64,000 bases of DNA from Mycolicibacterium neoaurum VKM Ac-1815D (lineage in GTDB: Bacteria > Actinomycetota > Actinomycetes > Mycobacteriales > Mycobacteriaceae): positions 3,534,001-3,598,000 of the forward strand of contig NC_023036.2 of assembly GCF_000317305.3 (NCBI RefSeq), read 5' to 3'. The position numbers were made by a program, and so were the translations under genes. Position 1 is the stretch's first letter. The number at the start of each line of letters is the position of its first letter. A model generated the notes under the pieces. It ran no database searches. It worked only from the letters and a program-made list of their open reading frames with translations, and had not been told where the DNA came from. Shown in pieces: positions 61,952 to 64,000 of this stretch.

Positions 61952-63739
61952 ATGGCGCATCTTCTCGGGGCCGAGGCCCTACATCTGGAATATCCCACCA
62001 AGGTGGTCTTCGACTCGGTCTCCCTCGGGGTCAACGAGGGCGACCGGATCGGCATCGTCGGACGCAACGGCGACGGAAAGTCCAGCTTGCTGGCCATGCT
62101 GGCCGGCCGGGTGCGACCCGATTCGGGCCGGGTGACGGTCCGCGGCGGGGTGCGCGTCGGGGTGCTCGATCAAGCCGACACGCTCGATTCCGAGGACACC
62201 GTCGGGCACGCCGTCGTCGGCGACGTCGCCGAACATGTGTGGGCAGGTGACCCGCGCGGACGCGATGTCATCGCCGGGTTGCTCGGCGACCTGAGCTGGG
62301 ATGCGGTGCTCGGGACGCTCTCGGGCGGTCAGCGGCGACGGGTTGCGCTGGCCCGACTGCTGGCCGGTGACCACGACGTGCTCGCACTCGACGAGCCGAC
62401 CAACCACCTCGATGTGGAGGCCATCACCTGGCTGGCCGAACATCTCAAACGACGCTGGTCGGCTTCGGCGGGCGGGCTGCTGGTCGTCACGCACGACCGT
62501 TGGTTCCTCGACGAGGTGTGCAACACCACCTGGGAGGTGCATGACCGGATCGTCGAGCCGTTCGACGGGGGCTACGCGGCCTACATCCTGCAGCGCGTGG
62601 AACGCGACCGGCAGGCCGCCACCATCGAGGCGCGCCGGCAGAACCTGGCCCGCAAGGAACTCGCCTGGTTGCGGCGCGGCGCACCGGCACGGACCTCCAA
62701 ACCCAAGTTCCGTATCGACGCCGCCAACGCGTTGATCGCCGACGTACCCGAGATCCGGGACAAGGTCGCCCTGCAATCGCTGGCGGTCACCCGGTTGGGC
62801 AAGCAGGTGGTCGACCTGTTGGACGTCTCGGTGAGCTACGGCGAGAGGGCCGTGCTGCGCGATGTCGAATGGCGGATCGCACCGGGTGAGCGGACCGGCA
62901 TTCTCGGGGTGAACGGTGCGGGCAAATCCACTCTGCTCGGTCTCGTCGACGGCTCCGTACACCCCACCGAGGGGCGCGTCAAAACCGGCAAGACGGTCCA
63001 TATCGCCACCCTGACCCAGGGCTCGGACCGGCTGGCCGACCATCTCGACGAACCGGTCCGGGTGGTGCTGAGCCGGCTGGCCACCACCTACACGTTCGGG
63101 GCGGGTTCCAAGGCCCAGGAGCTCACCCCGAGCCAACTCCTCGAGCGGCTCGGGTTCGGCAGCGCGCAGTTGTCGACTCCGGTGAAGGATCTGTCCGGTG
63201 GCCAGCAGCGGCGTCTGCAGCTGCTGCTGATCCTCTTGGAGCAGCCCAATGTGCTGATCCTCGACGAGCCGACCAACGACCTGGACACCGACATGCTGGC
63301 GGCGATGGAAGATCTGCTCGACTCGTGGCCGGGCACACTGATCGTGGTCAGCCACGACCGGTACTTCCTGGAGCGCGTCACCGACCAGCAATACGGCATC
63401 CTCGGTGGGCACCTGCGGCATCTGCCCGGCGGGGTCGACGAGTATCTACGGCTGCGGGCCGCGCATGCGTCGCAGACCGGTCCGGCGGCCGCGAAACCGA
63501 CGGTCCAGGAAGGGTTGTCGGGTGCCGACCTGCGCACCGCACAGAAGGAGATCTCGGCGATCGAACGCAAACTGGAGAAGCTCGCCAGCCAGATCGACGC
63601 CGCCCATGTCCGGCTCGCCGAGCACGATCAGGATGACTACGAAGGGCTACAACGGCTCAGCGGTGGGCTGCGGGAGCTGGAATCCGAGGTCGCCGCCCTG
63701 GAGGAGCGCTGGCTCGAGTTGTCCGACAGCGTAGGCTGA
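61952..63739 (+). CDS. ABC-F family ATPase
   Basis: The 595-aa soluble protein has two ABC modules: Walker A GRNGDGKSS, signature LSGGQRRRVALAR and Walker B LALDEPTNHLD; then GVNGAGKST, LSGGQQRRLQLL and LILDEPTNDLD. A linker lies between them and a C-terminal coiled coil (ISAIERKLEKLASQIDAAHVRLAEHD) closes it. There are no membrane segments, so it is a ribosome-acting or antibiotic-protection ABC-F rather than a transporter. M. tuberculosis has the corresponding gene near argH as Rv1667c/Rv1668c. ATG 61952 is favoured over longer starts. Confidence 0.93.
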   Translation: MAHLLGAEALHLEYPTKVVFDSVSLGVNEGDRIGIVGRNGDGKSSLLAMLAGRVRPDSGRVTVRGGVRVGVLDQADTLDSEDTVGHAVVGDVAEHVWAGDPRGRDVIAGLLGDLSWDAVLGTLSGGQRRRVALARLLAGDHDVLALDEPTNHLDVEAITWLAEHLKRRWSASAGGLLVVTHDRWFLDEVCNTTWEVHDRIVEPFDGGYAAYILQRVERDRQAATIEARRQNLARKELAWLRRGAPARTSKPKFRIDAANALIADVPEIRDKVALQSLAVTRLGKQVVDLLDVSVSYGERAVLRDVEWRIAPGERTGILGVNGAGKSTLLGLVDGSVHPTEGRVKTGKTVHIATLTQGSDRLADHLDEPVRVVLSRLATTYTFGAGSKAQELTPSQLLERLGFGSAQLSTPVKDLSGGQQRRLQLLLILLEQPNVLILDEPTNDLDTDMLAAMEDLLDSWPGTLIVVSHDRYFLERVTDQQYGILGGHLRHLPGGVDEYLRLRAAHASQTGPAAAKPTVQEGLSGADLRTAQKEISAIERKLEKLASQIDAAHVRLAEHDQDDYEGLQRLSGGLRELESEVAALEERWLELSDSVG

Positions 63740-63757
63740 GCCGACGCTAAAGCCGGA

Positions 63758-64000
<243 letters not shown>

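Overview
The window is high-G+C actinobacterial DNA from a rapidly growing Mycobacterium (Mycolicibacterium-type). Three things point there. The right half (about 30.5-64 kb) carries a core gene order known from mycobacteria: der, cmk, rsuA-type synthase, scpB, scpA, parA-like, xerD, NUDIX, pyrG, mctB/steB, steA, recN, NAD kinase, tlyA, the Rv1693, Rv1692 and Rv1691 homologues, tyrS, mpg, an Rv1683-type lipase/acyl-CoA synthetase and argH. A complete 16S-23S-5S operon lies directly downstream of tyrS, the rrnB position of rapid growers. The 16S helix 18 is short, as in rapid growers.

Left part (1-16 kb): an aromatic meta-cleavage catabolic cluster. It has two Rieske oxygenase alpha subunits, one complete and one edge-truncated beta subunit, a Rieske ferredoxin, a class III (LigB/MhpB-like) extradiol dioxygenase, two meta-cleavage-product hydrolases, an amidohydrolase of the decarboxylase type, and the 2-hydroxypentadienoate hydratase / acylating aldehyde dehydrogenase / hydroxy-oxo-acid aldolase trio. 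It also has a pair of unlike acyl-CoA dehydrogenases, a universal stress protein and a dienelactone-hydrolase-like protein. Together they would hydroxylate and open an aromatic ring and deliver pyruvate plus an acyl-CoA. The substrate cannot be read from the sequence. Four inverted repeats of the form GTTCC-N7-GGAAC (exact or near) sit in three promoters of this cluster and suggest one shared regulator that is not in the window.

Middle (16-27.6 kb): mobile-element debris (decayed IS3 and IS110 transposases), then a Baeyer-Villiger module (acyl-CoA ligase, alcohol dehydrogenase, BVMO, TetR regulator, with a divergent alpha/beta hydrolase) suited to ketone or alicyclic alcohol breakdown. A PucR/CdaR-like regulator follows, cut short at an intact IS3-family element, and then a truncated tyrosine integrase that ends 113 bp from the 3' end of a tRNA-Pro(GGG). 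This reads as the right end of a catabolic genomic island integrated at tRNA-Pro; the left end lies outside the window.

Right part (27.7-64 kb): core chromosome. It starts with a photolyase-like protein and two TauE/SafE exporters, one preceded by a short ORF ending in Cys-Cys. A six-copy 34-bp tandem repeat overlaps the 3' end of der. The cell-division and segregation block, the RecN/NadK/TlyA operon and rrnB follow, and then tyrS/mpg, the large lipase/ligase fusion, an ABC-F ATPase and the end of argH.
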